Part shown: positions 48,248 to 57,420 of the stretch, in pieces
Layout of the letters: each line of letters starts with the position of its first letter
Position numbering within the stretch: position 1 is the stretch's first letter
NCBI GenBank assembly: GCA_020723995.1
Contig: DYHT01000007.1
Location: 1 to 64,000 of the forward strand
Reading direction: 5' to 3'
Origin: Chloroflexus sp.
GTDB taxonomy: Bacteria; Chloroflexota; Anaerolineae; Anaerolineales; Villigracilaceae
DNA: 64,000 nucleotides
Notes under the pieces: model-generated
Database searches by the model: none
Seen by the model: the letters and a program-made list of their open reading frames with translations, nothing else
Told to the model about the DNA's origin: nothing
Made by a program: the position numbers and the translations under genes

Positions 48248-48658
48248 ATGACTGAACGAAAAATCCGCGTTTTAGTTGCCAAACCAGGTTTGGATGGCCA
48301 CGACCGCGGCGCCAAGGTGGTCGCCCGCGCCCTGCGGGATGCCGGTATGGAAGTCATCTACACCGGCTTGCGCCAGACACCGGTGATGATCGCTGAAGCT
48401 GCTCTTCAAGAAGACGTGGACGCAGTGGGCATTTCCATCCTTTCCGGCGCACACATGGCGCTTGTCCCGCGTGTAATCGAGTTGCTCAAGGCCAATGGTC
48501 AGGAGCGCGTCAAAATCTTCCTGGGCGGCATCATCCCCGACGAAGATGTGCCAACCCTGAAGCAAATGGGAGTCGCCGGCATCTACGGCCCTGGCACGTC
48601 TACCGATGATATCGTGCGCGATGTGCGTGAGGCCGTCGTTGACTCGCTGACTCGCTAA
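48248..48658 (+). CDS. Cobalamin-binding domain protein, methylmalonyl-CoA mutase C-terminal/small subunit
   Basis: [74 protein letters not shown] (DxHxxG...SxL...GG). Confidence 0.96.
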   Translation: MTERKIRVLVAKPGLDGHDRGAKVVARALRDAGMEVIYTGLRQTPVMIAEAALQEDVDAVGISILSGAHMALVPRVIELLKANGQERVKIFLGGIIPDEDVPTLKQMGVAGIYGPGTSTDDIVRDVREAVVDSLTR

Positions 48659-48678
48659 ATCGATGACTCGCTGAATCG

Positions 48679-49680
48679 ATGACTGTCACTTCCTCCATCC
48701 TCACCGGCGACCGACTGGCGCTCTCCCGACTGCTGACCCAGGTGGAGAACGGCACAGCCGAGGGCCGCGCCGCCCTCAATAGCCTCTTTCCCCACACAGG
48801 ACAGGCGCACTTGATCGGCGTGACCGGCGCGCCGGGGACCGGGAAGTCCTCGCTCGTCAACCAACTGGCGCTGTACTACCGCAGGCAGACGACGCAACGC
48901 GTCGCCATCGTGGCCGTGGACCCGACCAGCCCGTTTACCGGCGGGGCGTTGCTCGGCGACCGGGTACGGATGCGCGACCTGTCCGGCGATCCGGATGTAT
49001 TCATCCGCTCGATGGCCTCGCGCGGTTCACTGGGCGGCCTGGCCCCTGCCACGGCGGCCATGGCGCAAGTCTTCGACGCAGCCGGCTACGAGATCATCTT
49101 CATCGAAACGGTCGGCGCGGGACAGGCAGAGGTGGATATCGCCCGCCTGGCGCATACCACCCTGGTGGTCGAGGCTCCCGGTTTTGGGGACGACATCCAG
49201 GCCATCAAGGCCGGAATTTTGGAGATCGCCGATATCCTGGTCATCAACAAAGCCGACCAGCCGGGAGTGGAAAACACCGAACGCGCCCTGCGCGGCATGT
49301 TGGAACTGGCGCATCCGGTGCGGCGGGCATTCCAGCATCACGGTAAGATGGAAATTGTGGATACCCCCGCTCAGTCGTCTGAATCGCTTTGGATCCCCCC
49401 CATCCTGCGCACCATTGCCATCCAGTCGGCAGGTTTCGGCGAACTGGCAGAGGCCATCACCCGTCACAGGGAGTACCTGCGTCAAAGCGGAGACTGGTCG
49501 CGGCGCGAGCGCGCCCGCCTGGAGCGCGAGGTGGAGATGTTGATCCAGGACACGCTGGCGACTCGGTTCCGCGCCGGTATCCAGGGGACATACTATGCCG
49601 AGGTGCTGGGTAAAGTTTTCGAGCATCAACTCTCGCCATGGGAGGCGGTTAAAATTTTGCTCAACGGGAGGCAGACATGA
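48679..49680 (+). CDS. meaB: MeaB/ArgK-family GTPase (methylmalonyl-CoA mutase chaperone)
   Basis: GVTGAPGTGKSSLVNQLALYYRRQTTQRVAIVAVDPTSPFTGGALLGDRVRM...IETVGAGQAEVDIARLAHTTLVVEAPGFGDDIQAIKAGILEIADILVINKAD. Confidence 0.97.
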   Translation: MTVTSSILTGDRLALSRLLTQVENGTAEGRAALNSLFPHTGQAHLIGVTGAPGTGKSSLVNQLALYYRRQTTQRVAIVAVDPTSPFTGGALLGDRVRMRDLSGDPDVFIRSMASRGSLGGLAPATAAMAQVFDAAGYEIIFIETVGAGQAEVDIARLAHTTLVVEAPGFGDDIQAIKAGILEIADILVINKADQPGVENTERALRGMLELAHPVRRAFQHHGKMEIVDTPAQSSESLWIPPILRTIAIQSAGFGELAEAITRHREYLRQSGDWSRRERARLEREVEMLIQDTLATRFRAGIQGTYYAEVLGKVFEHQLSPWEAVKILLNGRQT

Positions 49681-49868
49681 TTTACGGTGAACGTGTTCGA
49701 CTGCGCGTCTACGAGCTAAATCAGAGGGCTATCCGCGCCTACGAAAAGGCCGGGTTTACCCGCGAGGGGTGTATGCGGCAGGGCGTTTATAAGAACGGTC
49801 GTTATCAAGATGTATTTTTGATGAGCGTCCTGTGTTCAGAGTGGGACGCCCAAAGTAGGATGAAATAG
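49677..49868 (+). pseudogene. GNAT acetyltransferase with internal deletion
   Basis: MIYGERVRLR (typical GNAT N-terminus) runs straight into VYELNQRAIRAYEKAGFTREGCMRQGVYKNGRYQDVFLMSVLCSEW (typical GNAT C-terminus); 63 aa in total. Confidence 0.75.
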
Positions 49869-49870
49869 CT

Positions 49871-50860
49871 ATGCACCACCATTCGCATGAAATCAAAATG
49901 TACGGCGGCATCAAATTGTATGCCGGCACAGCCTCCCCGGACCTGGCCCAGAAGATTGCCGAATACCTGGGCGAAAAGCTTTGCGAGCGGGATATCGTCC
50001 TTTTCCCGAACGACAATCTCTTCGTTAAACTGCACACCAGTGTGCGCGGACAGGACGTATATGTCATCCAAACCACTTCCGCGCCTGTCCAGCAGAATCT
50101 AATGGAACTTCTAATCATGCTCCAGACCTTGCGCCTGGACTCGGCAGCCCGGATCACCGCGGTCGTTCCGTACCTATGTTATGGACGTTCGGATAAAAAG
50201 GACCAACCGCGCGTCCCGATCACTTCCCGTCTGGTGGCGGACATGATCGAGGTTGCCGGCGCGGACCGCTACGTGACCCTCGACCCACATGCCGGCCAGG
50301 TGCAGGGCTTTTTCTCCATCCCCGGCGACGTACTGACCGCTTCCCACCTCATTGTTGATCACGTCAACCAGGCCATCCGCCCCAACTTGAAAGATCCGGT
50401 CGTAGTGACCGTGGACCTGGGCTTTGCCAAAAAAGGCCGCAACTTCGCCTCCGATATTGATGCTCCGATTGCTTTCATCGAGAAACGCCGCGTGACCAAC
50501 AATGCCAAGGCCGAAGCCCTGACCATCATCGGCAATGTGAGGCACCGCGATGTCATCCTGGTGGATGACGAGATTGATACCGGCGGTTCGATTGTACAGG
50601 CTGTCAAGCTTGCTAAAGAAAGTGGCGCACGGCAAGTGTATGTCGTCTTTGTCCATCCGGTCTTCTCAGCTAACGCCGTTGAACGCCTGGCCGCCCTGCC
50701 TGTGACCGGATATATCACCACCGATACCGTGCCCATCTCACCCGAAAAGCGCGCTCTATTGGGCGAGCGGTTGACAGTCCTTTCGGTCGCGCCGTTGCTG
50801 GGCGAGGTTATCCGCCGCGCCCACGAGGGCCGCAGTGTGGGCGAGATGTTCAATGAATAA
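49871..50860 (+). CDS. prs: Ribose-phosphate pyrophosphokinase
   Basis: MYGGIKLYAGTASPDLAQKIAEYLGEKLCERDIVLFPNDNLFVKL...TAVVPYLCYGRSDKKDQPRVPITSRLVADMIEVAGADRYVTLDPHAGQVQGFF...VILVDDEIDTGGSIVQAVKLAK. Confidence 0.96.
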   Translation: MHHHSHEIKMYGGIKLYAGTASPDLAQKIAEYLGEKLCERDIVLFPNDNLFVKLHTSVRGQDVYVIQTTSAPVQQNLMELLIMLQTLRLDSAARITAVVPYLCYGRSDKKDQPRVPITSRLVADMIEVAGADRYVTLDPHAGQVQGFFSIPGDVLTASHLIVDHVNQAIRPNLKDPVVVTVDLGFAKKGRNFASDIDAPIAFIEKRRVTNNAKAEALTIIGNVRHRDVILVDDEIDTGGSIVQAVKLAKESGARQVYVVFVHPVFSANAVERLAALPVTGYITTDTVPISPEKRALLGERLTVLSVAPLLGEVIRRAHEGRSVGEMFNE

Positions 50861-50916
50861 CGTTCGAACGTTGTAACGTTGTAACATTCAAACGTCAATT
50901 TTTCAAGGAGGAACCC

Positions 50917-51381
50917 ATGAAAGGCAACGAAAAGATCATCGAGAAACTCAATTTCCTTTTGGCCGACGAACTGACGGCCATCAACCAGTACATCGTACAC
51001 TCGGAGATGTGCGCCAACTGGGGCTATGATAAGCTGCATGAGGCCATCGAAAAGCGCGCCATCATCGAGATGAAGCACGCCGAAAAGCACATCGCCCACA
51101 TCCTCTTCCTGGAGGGGCGGCCGATCGTCAGCAGCCTGAACACGATCAACATCGGCGCGGATGTCGAGACCCAGCACAAAAACGACTGGGCGGCTGAAGA
51201 AGGCGCCATCAAAGCCTATAACGACGCCGTCCGCCTGGCAGTTGAAACCGGCGACAATGGGACACGCGAATTGCTCGAGTCCATCCTCAAGGACGAAGAA
51301 GACCACATTGACTGGATCGAAGCCCAACTTGACCAGATCAAGCAAATGGGCATCCAGACCTACCTGTCGGAGCAAGTTTAA
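50917..51381 (+). CDS. bfr: Bacterioferritin
   Basis: MKGNEKIIEKLNFLLADELTAINQYIVHSEMCANWGYDKLHEAIEKRAIIEMKHAEKHIAHILFLEGRP. Retains the EMKHAE ferroxidase/heme-Met region. Confidence 0.95.
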   Translation: MKGNEKIIEKLNFLLADELTAINQYIVHSEMCANWGYDKLHEAIEKRAIIEMKHAEKHIAHILFLEGRPIVSSLNTINIGADVETQHKNDWAAEEGAIKAYNDAVRLAVETGDNGTRELLESILKDEEDHIDWIEAQLDQIKQMGIQTYLSEQV

Positions 51382-51435
51382 GGTTTGAAGGTTGAAAGGT
51401 CAACTTTCCAACTTTCCAACTTGCAACCATTGCAC

Positions 51436-52329
51436 ATGCCCGAACTCCCGGAAGTCGAAACCATCGTCCGCACTCTGCGCCCGGCGCTGGTCGGCAAGAC
51501 GATCCTTTCTGCTGACCTGCGCTGGACGCGCACCTTGGCCGCCCCTTCGCCGGCGGCGTTCAAAAAAAGCGTCGAAGGCCAGCAAATCCTATCCGTCTCG
51601 CGTCGAGCCAAATTCTTCAACCTTCGACTTTCAACATTCAACCTCCTCATCCATCTCCGCATGAGCGGCGACCTGCTGGTCAAAGAGGGCGCATACACAC
51701 CCGAGAAGCATGACCGGCTGGTATTGACCCTCACCCCTGCCCCTCTCCCTCAGGGAGAGGGGTCGGGGGTGCTGGTATTGACCCTCACCCCTCTCCCTCA
51801 GGGAGAGGGGTCGGGGGCGAGGGAACAATCGCTCATCTTCAACGACTCGCGCAAGTTTGGCCGCGTCTGGCTGACTGCTGATCCCGATGAGGTGTTGGGC
51901 AAGCTCGGCCCGGAACCGCTGGAAGACTCTTTTACGCCGCAGATGTTGTATGAGCGCCTGCACGTTCGCCGCCGCCAGCTCAAACCGCTGCTGCTTGACC
52001 AGAGCTTCATCGCCGGACTGGGCAACATATATACTGATGAAGCCTTGCACATGGCGCGTTTGCATCCACTGGCGGGATCGGATTCGGTCACAGCCGAACA
52101 GGCCGGAGGTCTGTGGCGCGCCGTGCGGGAAGTGCTCGAGGCGGGTATCCGCAGCAATGGCACCAGCATTGACTGGGTCTATCGCGGCGGCGAGTTCCAG
52201 AATCACTTGCGCGTCTATGGGCGCGATGGGCAGCCCTGCCCGGTCTGCGCGACGAAGATCGAGCGGCTGATGTTCGGCCAGCGTGGGACGCATTTCTGTC
52301 CAAACTGCCAGACGCTCGAGGGAGATTGA
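51436..52329 (+). CDS. mutM: Formamidopyrimidine-DNA glycosylase
   Basis: MPELPEVETIVRTLRPALVGKTI...GLGNIYTDEALHMARLHPL...YGRDGQPCPVCATKIERLMFGQRGTHFCPNCQ zinc finger. Carries two in-frame palindromic repeats. Confidence 0.96.
   Translation: MPELPEVETIVRTLRPALVGKTILSADLRWTRTLAAPSPAAFKKSVEGQQILSVSRRAKFFNLRLSTFNLLIHLRMSGDLLVKEGAYTPEKHDRLVLTLTPAPLPQGEGSGVLVLTLTPLPQGEGSGAREQSLIFNDSRKFGRVWLTADPDEVLGKLGPEPLEDSFTPQMLYERLHVRRRQLKPLLLDQSFIAGLGNIYTDEALHMARLHPLAGSDSVTAEQAGGLWRAVREVLEAGIRSNGTSIDWVYRGGEFQNHLRVYGRDGQPCPVCATKIERLMFGQRGTHFCPNCQTLEGD
51726..51822. repeat. Two tandem copies of an intragenic palindromic repeat in mutM
   Basis: gaccctcacccctgcccctctccctcagggagaggggtcgggggtgctggtattgaccctcacccctctccctcagggagaggggtcgggggcgagg. 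Encodes LTLTPAPLPQGEGSGVLVLTLTPLPQGEGSGARE. Confidence 0.95.
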
Positions 52330-52345
52330 CGAGGGAGATTGACTT

Positions 52346-53011
52346 ATGGAATGGACTCCCATAACAATTGGCTTGCTCCTGTCTGTGTTGATCATCGGTT
52401 ATTTGATCGGCCTGTTGGAGGCCAGCCTTAAACGGTCCAAAAAAGAAAAACCGCCTGCCGGGTTGCCAAAAAGTGAACCTATCTCCTCCAGCGGTGGCGA
52501 GATTGAAGTCTTGCGCGCCTGGCGCAGCAGTGCGGGTAAAGTGCGCCTGGAAATGGACGGCCAAAGAATTGACGACAAGGAGAGGTTGCAAACGGAACAA
52601 CGTCGCAGGTTGGTCAATATCCTGCTCGATTTGCGTCCCTGGCTGGAGTTTAATCTGGATTCTCCGCCTGCCCGGATGAGCCAGGAACAGCCAGTCGTCC
52701 CGCCTGTCTCAGCCAAAACTACACAGCCAAGTAAGGGACAACCTTTCACAGCGCCGTTCAGCATCGTGGCGCAAATTGACCAGATCCTGCAAAACAGGCT
52801 GGCCGGCACGCCGTTGGCAGCCAGAGGCGTGCGCTTGCAGGAATCGCCGCAAGGCGGAGCCATCGTCTGGGTTGGAGTAGAGCGTTTCGAGGGGATTGAT
52901 GCCGTCCCCGACCCGGAGGTCAAAGCCGCCATCCGCCAGGCTGTGGCAGAATGGGAACAAAAGCCACACCAAAGATATGGCATTGTCGGGCAAGGATTAC
53001 TTACCCGATAA
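52346..53011 (+). CDS. Hypothetical membrane-anchored protein
   Basis: N-terminal TM (ITIGLLLSVLIIGYLIGLLEASL) followed by a soluble region; LTPFS..IVAQIDQILQNRLAGTPLAARGVRLQESPQGGAIVWVG. Confidence 0.78.
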   Translation: MEWTPITIGLLLSVLIIGYLIGLLEASLKRSKKEKPPAGLPKSEPISSSGGEIEVLRAWRSSAGKVRLEMDGQRIDDKERLQTEQRRRLVNILLDLRPWLEFNLDSPPARMSQEQPVVPPVSAKTTQPSKGQPFTAPFSIVAQIDQILQNRLAGTPLAARGVRLQESPQGGAIVWVGVERFEGIDAVPDPEVKAAIRQAVAEWEQKPHQRYGIVGQGLLTR

Positions 53012-54691
53012 TGCCTTAACAAGATAAAGCTCGCCTCTTTCAAATCCCCGCTCAAGATAATATTTTCGCGTCCCGACCGCGGCGATGACCGCCACGCGAC
53101 GGAAGCCGCGCTCTCCGGCAATCTTCTTTGCCTCTTTGAGCAGCCGCGTGCCGAGACCGGCGTGCTGGGCTGCGCCGTTGCCTTCTTCCCCCACCAGCAG
53201 GGATTGGCCGTAGATGTGTACTTCGCGGATAATGGCCGCCTCTGCCAGGTCGGTCATGTCCGTGGAGGGTGAATCTGGATCCGGCAAAGACAGGCGCAAG
53301 AAACCGGCGATCTTATCCTCTGGCGTTACAAATGATAGGAAATGCTCCTCGGCGCCGTCTGCCGCGTAGAACAGATCCTCCAGCTTCAGCGAGTCGGTCT
53401 CTACATCTTGGGCGCGCACCTCGCGGCAGCGGATGCAGTTACAACGCGTCCCGCGCCGCCGCATTTCGGCGTGAACATCCTGGCGCAGGCTGGTTCGCTT
53501 GTTTCCGGCGACGACATGTGTGGATGGAATATCACGTATCACGCGGTTGACGCGGCAGTAGCGCGGGATGGTCGGCTTGACATCCGCGATCAGGGCTGTC
53601 AACTCTTCCTGCGTGTATGGCTGGTATTCACCGCGCTGCCAGTATTCAAAGAGCGGGGCATTTTCCAGCAACTGGCAGGGATAGATCTTGATCTCGTCGG
53701 GGCAGAGACCTTCCCATAAACGAGGGAAGTCGGCGCGATCCGAATCGAGCGTGGCGCCCAGCAGGTTGGGCATCCAATGTAGGACGATCTTGAAGCCGGC
53801 GGCGCGGGACAATGCGACGGCGCGCCGCGTCTCGGCGACGGTGTGTCCGCGCTGGTTGATTTCCAGGATGTGGTCGTCCAGGCTCTGCGCGCCCATCTGC
53901 ACCTTGGTCACGCCCAGGTGGCGGAACCAGGCCAATTCGTGCAGGGTGATCTCGTCCGGACGGGTCTCGACCACCAGGCCGACGTTGCGGTGCGGGGCGG
54001 TTTCGTTATCTACATGCATCTCTGCAAGGCTTTTCACCGCAGCGAACGCTGAGTTAGCAGAGTTGTTTTCGCCTATTTCTCCGCGCGCTCTCCCGGAAGG
54101 ACACTGGGACAGTGTACGTACTCTGGGGTAAGAATCTTCGGCATTCAGTGCCTCAAAGCAGCGGCGTACGAACCATTCCTGATAGTCGCGGCGATAGGAA
54201 GACCACGTCCCGCCCAGGATGAGCAGCTCGATCTTGTCGGTCGGGTGACCCACCGCCTCCAGCGCCTCCAGCCGCGATCTGACCTGCGCATACGGGTCGA
54301 AATCGTGTTCCACGGCGCGCATCGCCCCTGGCTCGTCCGAGAAGTAACTCTTGGGCATACGCGCTTCCTGCGGGCAGAAAATGCACTGGCCTGGGCAGGG
54401 ATAGGGCTTGGTCAGCACCGTGACGGTGGTCACGCCCGAAAGCGTGCGCACCGGCTTGAGGCGGATGCGCGCCAGCAGATGCGGGTCGGGCTGCCAGTCG
54501 CCGCTTGCGACCAGTTGGTTGTAAGCCGCCACCAGCGTAGACTTGTTGATATGTCCCCCCTTCACCGGATGCCGGCGCACGGCCTCGGCCACCGGACGCC
54601 CGGCGCGCACGTCAGCGAGCACCTGGCGCGCCAGGGCCAGCTTCTCGGGTGTCAGGGTACGGGATTCGAGCCAGTGTTGTTTTTTGACCAT
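52997..54691 (-). CDS. elp3: Elp3-family tRNA U34 carboxymethyltransferase (radical SAM + GNAT)
   Basis: VRTLSGVTTVTVLTKPYPCPGQCIFCPQEARMPKSYFSDEPGAMRA...NETAPHRNVGLVVETRPDEI...MHAEMRRRGTRCNCIRCREVR...C-terminal GTRLLKEAKKIAGERGFRRVAVIAAVGTRKYYLERGF. Confidence 0.96.
   Translation of the reverse strand: MVKKQHWLESRTLTPEKLALARQVLADVRAGRPVAEAVRRHPVKGGHINKSTLVAAYNQLVASGDWQPDPHLLARIRLKPVRTLSGVTTVTVLTKPYPCPGQCIFCPQEARMPKSYFSDEPGAMRAVEHDFDPYAQVRSRLEALEAVGHPTDKIELLILGGTWSSYRRDYQEWFVRRCFEALNAEDSYPRVRTLSQCPSGRARGEIGENNSANSAFAAVKSLAEMHVDNETAPHRNVGLVVETRPDEITLHELAWFRHLGVTKVQMGAQSLDDHILEINQRGHTVAETRRAVALSRAAGFKIVLHWMPNLLGATLDSDRADFPRLWEGLCPDEIKIYPCQLLENAPLFEYWQRGEYQPYTQEELTALIADVKPTIPRYCRVNRVIRDIPSTHVVAGNKRTSLRQDVHAEMRRRGTRCNCIRCREVRAQDVETDSLKLEDLFYAADGAEEHFLSFVTPEDKIAGFLRLSLPDPDSPSTDMTDLAEAAIIREVHIYGQSLLVGEEGNGAAQHAGLGTRLLKEAKKIAGERGFRRVAVIAAVGTRKYYLERGFERGELYLVKALSGK
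54012..54135. repeat. Repeat-derived in-frame insertion in elp3
   Basis: Encodes about 38 extra aa (VRTLSQCPSGRARGEIGENNSANSAFAAVKSLAEMHVD) before NETAPHRNVG. Contains ctcccggaaggacactgggacagtgt, near-identical to ttcccggaaggacaccgggacggtgt in the 21625 element. Confidence 0.75.
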
Positions 54692-54719
54692 AAAAGCACG
54701 TAACTATTATAATCAGGAT

Positions 54720-55457
54720 ATGGAATCTGCGACTGCCGCGCGCTTGCTCGACCTCAACCGTCAATTCTACCAGACCTTCGGACGCGATTTCTCGGCCACG
54801 CGCGGCCGCATCCAGCCCGGTGTACGCCGGGTTTTAGGGGGCCTGCAAGGCGACGAAGCCATTCTTGACCTGGGTTGCGGGAACGGCGAACTGGCGCGCG
54901 CGCTAGCCAGTCATGGTCATCACGCTGCGTACATCGGCCTGGACTTCAGCCGGCCGCTGCTGAAAGAAGCCGAACGCCAACTGCAAGGTTTACCCTCTAC
55001 ATTCCTGCCAGCCGACCTGACTTCTGGCGATTGGGACTCGTTACTTGTTTCCCGTTCCTTCGACCTTGTTTTCGCCTTCGCCGTCCTGCATCATATTCCC
55101 GGCCTGGATTTGCGCCTGAGTATTCTACACAAAGTGCGCGCCTTGCTGTGCGAGGGCGGCAAATTCATTCATTCGGAGTGGCAATTCCTGAACAGTCTCC
55201 GCCTGCAGGAGCGCATCCAGGATTGGGGGCAAATCGGCCTGGCCGCCGCGGATGTGGACAGAAACGATTACCTGCTCGACTGGCGTCATGGCGGGCGCGG
55301 GCTGCGTTACGTGCACCACTTCGACGCGGCCGAGTTGAACGCCCTGGCTGCGGACAGCGGGTTCAGGATCCGCGCAACGTTCCATGCGGATGGACAGGGA
55401 GGCCGGTTAGGCTTGTATCAGATATGGGAGAAAAAGGAGGCAGGTGGAGGATGTTGA
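54720..55457 (+). CDS. SAM-dependent methyltransferase, Trm9/ALKBH8-like
   Basis: LNRQFYQTFGRDFSATRGRIQPGVRRVLGGLQGDEAILDLGCGNGELARALASHGHHAAYIGLDFSRPLLKEA...FDLVFAFAVLHHIPGLDLRLSILHKVRALLCEGGKFIHSEWQF. Divergent from elp3. Confidence 0.88.
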   Translation: MESATAARLLDLNRQFYQTFGRDFSATRGRIQPGVRRVLGGLQGDEAILDLGCGNGELARALASHGHHAAYIGLDFSRPLLKEAERQLQGLPSTFLPADLTSGDWDSLLVSRSFDLVFAFAVLHHIPGLDLRLSILHKVRALLCEGGKFIHSEWQFLNSLRLQERIQDWGQIGLAAADVDRNDYLLDWRHGGRGLRYVHHFDAAELNALAADSGFRIRATFHADGQGGRLGLYQIWEKKEAGGGC

Positions 55458-55479
55458 TATCGCGCTAAAAAAAGCGCCA

Positions 55480-56184
55480 TTATCCTTCCACCGGAGGCAT
55501 CAGATAGCCTAGACCAGAACGGGTGACGATATGTTTAGGCGTGTGCGGATCGTCTTCCACTTTCTGCCGCAGGCGGGCAATGGTTACCCACAGGATTTCT
55601 TTATCCGAACGATATTCCACCCCCCAAACGTTCTCCAAGAGTTCTTCAGCCGGGAGAATCTTTCCAATATTGTGGGCGAATTGGAGCAGAAGGCGGTACT
55701 CCGTCGCCGAAAGATAAATGGGCTGTTCACCGCGCCAGACTTCGGCCTGGGCAAGATCAATCTTTAGATTGCCATGCGTGAAATAACGATCCTGCCCGGT
55801 TGTGGATACCTGGGCACGCCGCAGGACGGCGCGCACGCGCGCCAGCAATTCCATAATTGAGAACGGCTTGACCAGGTAGTCATCCGCACCGACATCCAGA
55901 CCGTGGACGCGATCTTGTTCCTCCCCCTTGGCAGTCAAGATGATGATCGGCACGTTAGAGTATTGGCGGATGCTCTGACAGACTGAAAAACCATCCATAT
56001 GCGGCATCATCACGTCCAGCACGATCAAATCCACTTGATTGGCTGAAAACATCTCGATGGCCTCTTTCCCATTTTGAGCCGTGATGACCTCATAGCCATC
56101 CATAAGCAGGTTGGCCTCCAACAAACGAAGATAGCGGGGTTCGTCATCAACGACCAAGATGCTAGTAGGCATGACAACCTCCAT
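55480..56184 (-). CDS. OmpR/PhoB-family response regulator
   Basis: SILVVDDEPRYLRLLEANLLMDGYEVITAQNGKEAIEMFSANQVDLIVLDVMMPHMDG...winged-helix C-terminus. Confidence 0.96.
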   Translation of the reverse strand: MEVVMPTSILVVDDEPRYLRLLEANLLMDGYEVITAQNGKEAIEMFSANQVDLIVLDVMMPHMDGFSVCQSIRQYSNVPIIILTAKGEEQDRVHGLDVGADDYLVKPFSIMELLARVRAVLRRAQVSTTGQDRYFTHGNLKIDLAQAEVWRGEQPIYLSATEYRLLLQFAHNIGKILPAEELLENVWGVEYRSDKEILWVTIARLRQKVEDDPHTPKHIVTRSGLGYLMPPVEG

Positions 56185-56214
56185 ATTGTAAAGTCGTATT
56201 GTTAAGTCGTTTTG

Positions 56215-57420
56215 TTAAACCGTTGAATGATGGTGGACCGGCAAATCAATGCGGAAAACCGTCCCTTTGCCAGGCGCGGTTTCGACCGAAATCTGTCCGT
56301 TATGAGCCTGGACGATCTGCCGGCAAATGAAAAGTCCCAGCCCTGTGCCCCGTTTACCCGACTGAGCCGGGACACGATAGAAGCGCTCGAAGAGGAAAGG
56401 TAAATGCTCGGGAGCGATACCCGGCCCACGGTCCGCGAATGTGACGGTAAGATGATTGTCCAGATTACGTAAAGTAATGGCGATATTCGAATCGGGAGCG
56501 TATTTCAAGGCATTATCGAACAAATTCTCGAAAACCTGCGCCAGCCGGATGGTATCCGCCTGGATCGGAGGTGAAGTCTCCAAGTCCAGATCCACTTGCA
56601 AAGATGTGTCGCGCCCTTGAAACCGCATAACCACGTCGCGGATGAGCGAATCCAGACGTACAGGTTGAAAATCCATGTTCATCATGCCGCTGTGTAAACG
56701 GGCTGAATCGAGGAATTTATCAACCAGCGCCATCAAATGATCGGTTTCTTCGTCAATAATGGTTAGAAATTCACGCTGGGTTTCCGCGTCCCAAGTCGTA
56801 TCGGAACGCAGCAATGAGGTGGCATAGCCCTTGATAAAACCGAGAGGGGTATGCAGATCATGAGAAACAGTAGCCATAAAATCGTCCTGCAATTGCGCCT
56901 GATGCCGGGCCTGTTCCAGTCGGGCAATATTCTCACGCAGCAGACGATATTCAAAAATACGTGACACTTGACAGGCAGCCAGTACGGCCATTTTTATCTG
57001 GGCGGTTGTATATTCCGGCCCCCCAAAGCGGATGAAAATCATGGCGCCGGCGCCTCTAAACATATAGAGCGGCAAGCCGAGTAAGTAAGGCATCGCAACG
57101 CGGTCTTTCGAAGCCCTGACAGCCGGCGAATCTTGCAGGATCTTTCCGGCTGCGATGACCTGATTGGCGATGTTTTCACCCCAGGCTGCATCTGCTTCTG
57201 CTTTTCTGCCTCGGCCAACGGCGCGTGCATATATCACCTCCGGCATACCCTTGTGTGCATCCGTAAGATAGACAACCAGATTGTCGAAGACAAATTCCTT
57301 GCGCATGGTCAGGATCAACGCATCCAGCGCCGCCTTCCAATCTTCCAAAGTGGCGGATTGGTTGATCGCGTGCAGGTGGCTGAACGTTTTCTTGTTCATG
57401 CGTTTGTCTCCTTGGATCAA
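56215..57420 (-). CDS. Sensor histidine kinase (GAF-like sensor + HisKA/HATPase)
   Basis: LQDDFMATVSHDLHTPLGFIKGYATSLL...FADRGPGIAPEHLPFLFERFYRVPAQSGKRGTGLGLFICRQIVQAHNG. Confidence 0.94.
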   Translation of the reverse strand: MIQGDKRMNKKTFSHLHAINQSATLEDWKAALDALILTMRKEFVFDNLVVYLTDAHKGMPEVIYARAVGRGRKAEADAAWGENIANQVIAAGKILQDSPAVRASKDRVAMPYLLGLPLYMFRGAGAMIFIRFGGPEYTTAQIKMAVLAACQVSRIFEYRLLRENIARLEQARHQAQLQDDFMATVSHDLHTPLGFIKGYATSLLRSDTTWDAETQREFLTIIDEETDHLMALVDKFLDSARLHSGMMNMDFQPVRLDSLIRDVVMRFQGRDTSLQVDLDLETSPPIQADTIRLAQVFENLFDNALKYAPDSNIAITLRNLDNHLTVTFADRGPGIAPEHLPFLFERFYRVPAQSGKRGTGLGLFICRQIVQAHNGQISVETAPGKGTVFRIDLPVHHHSTV

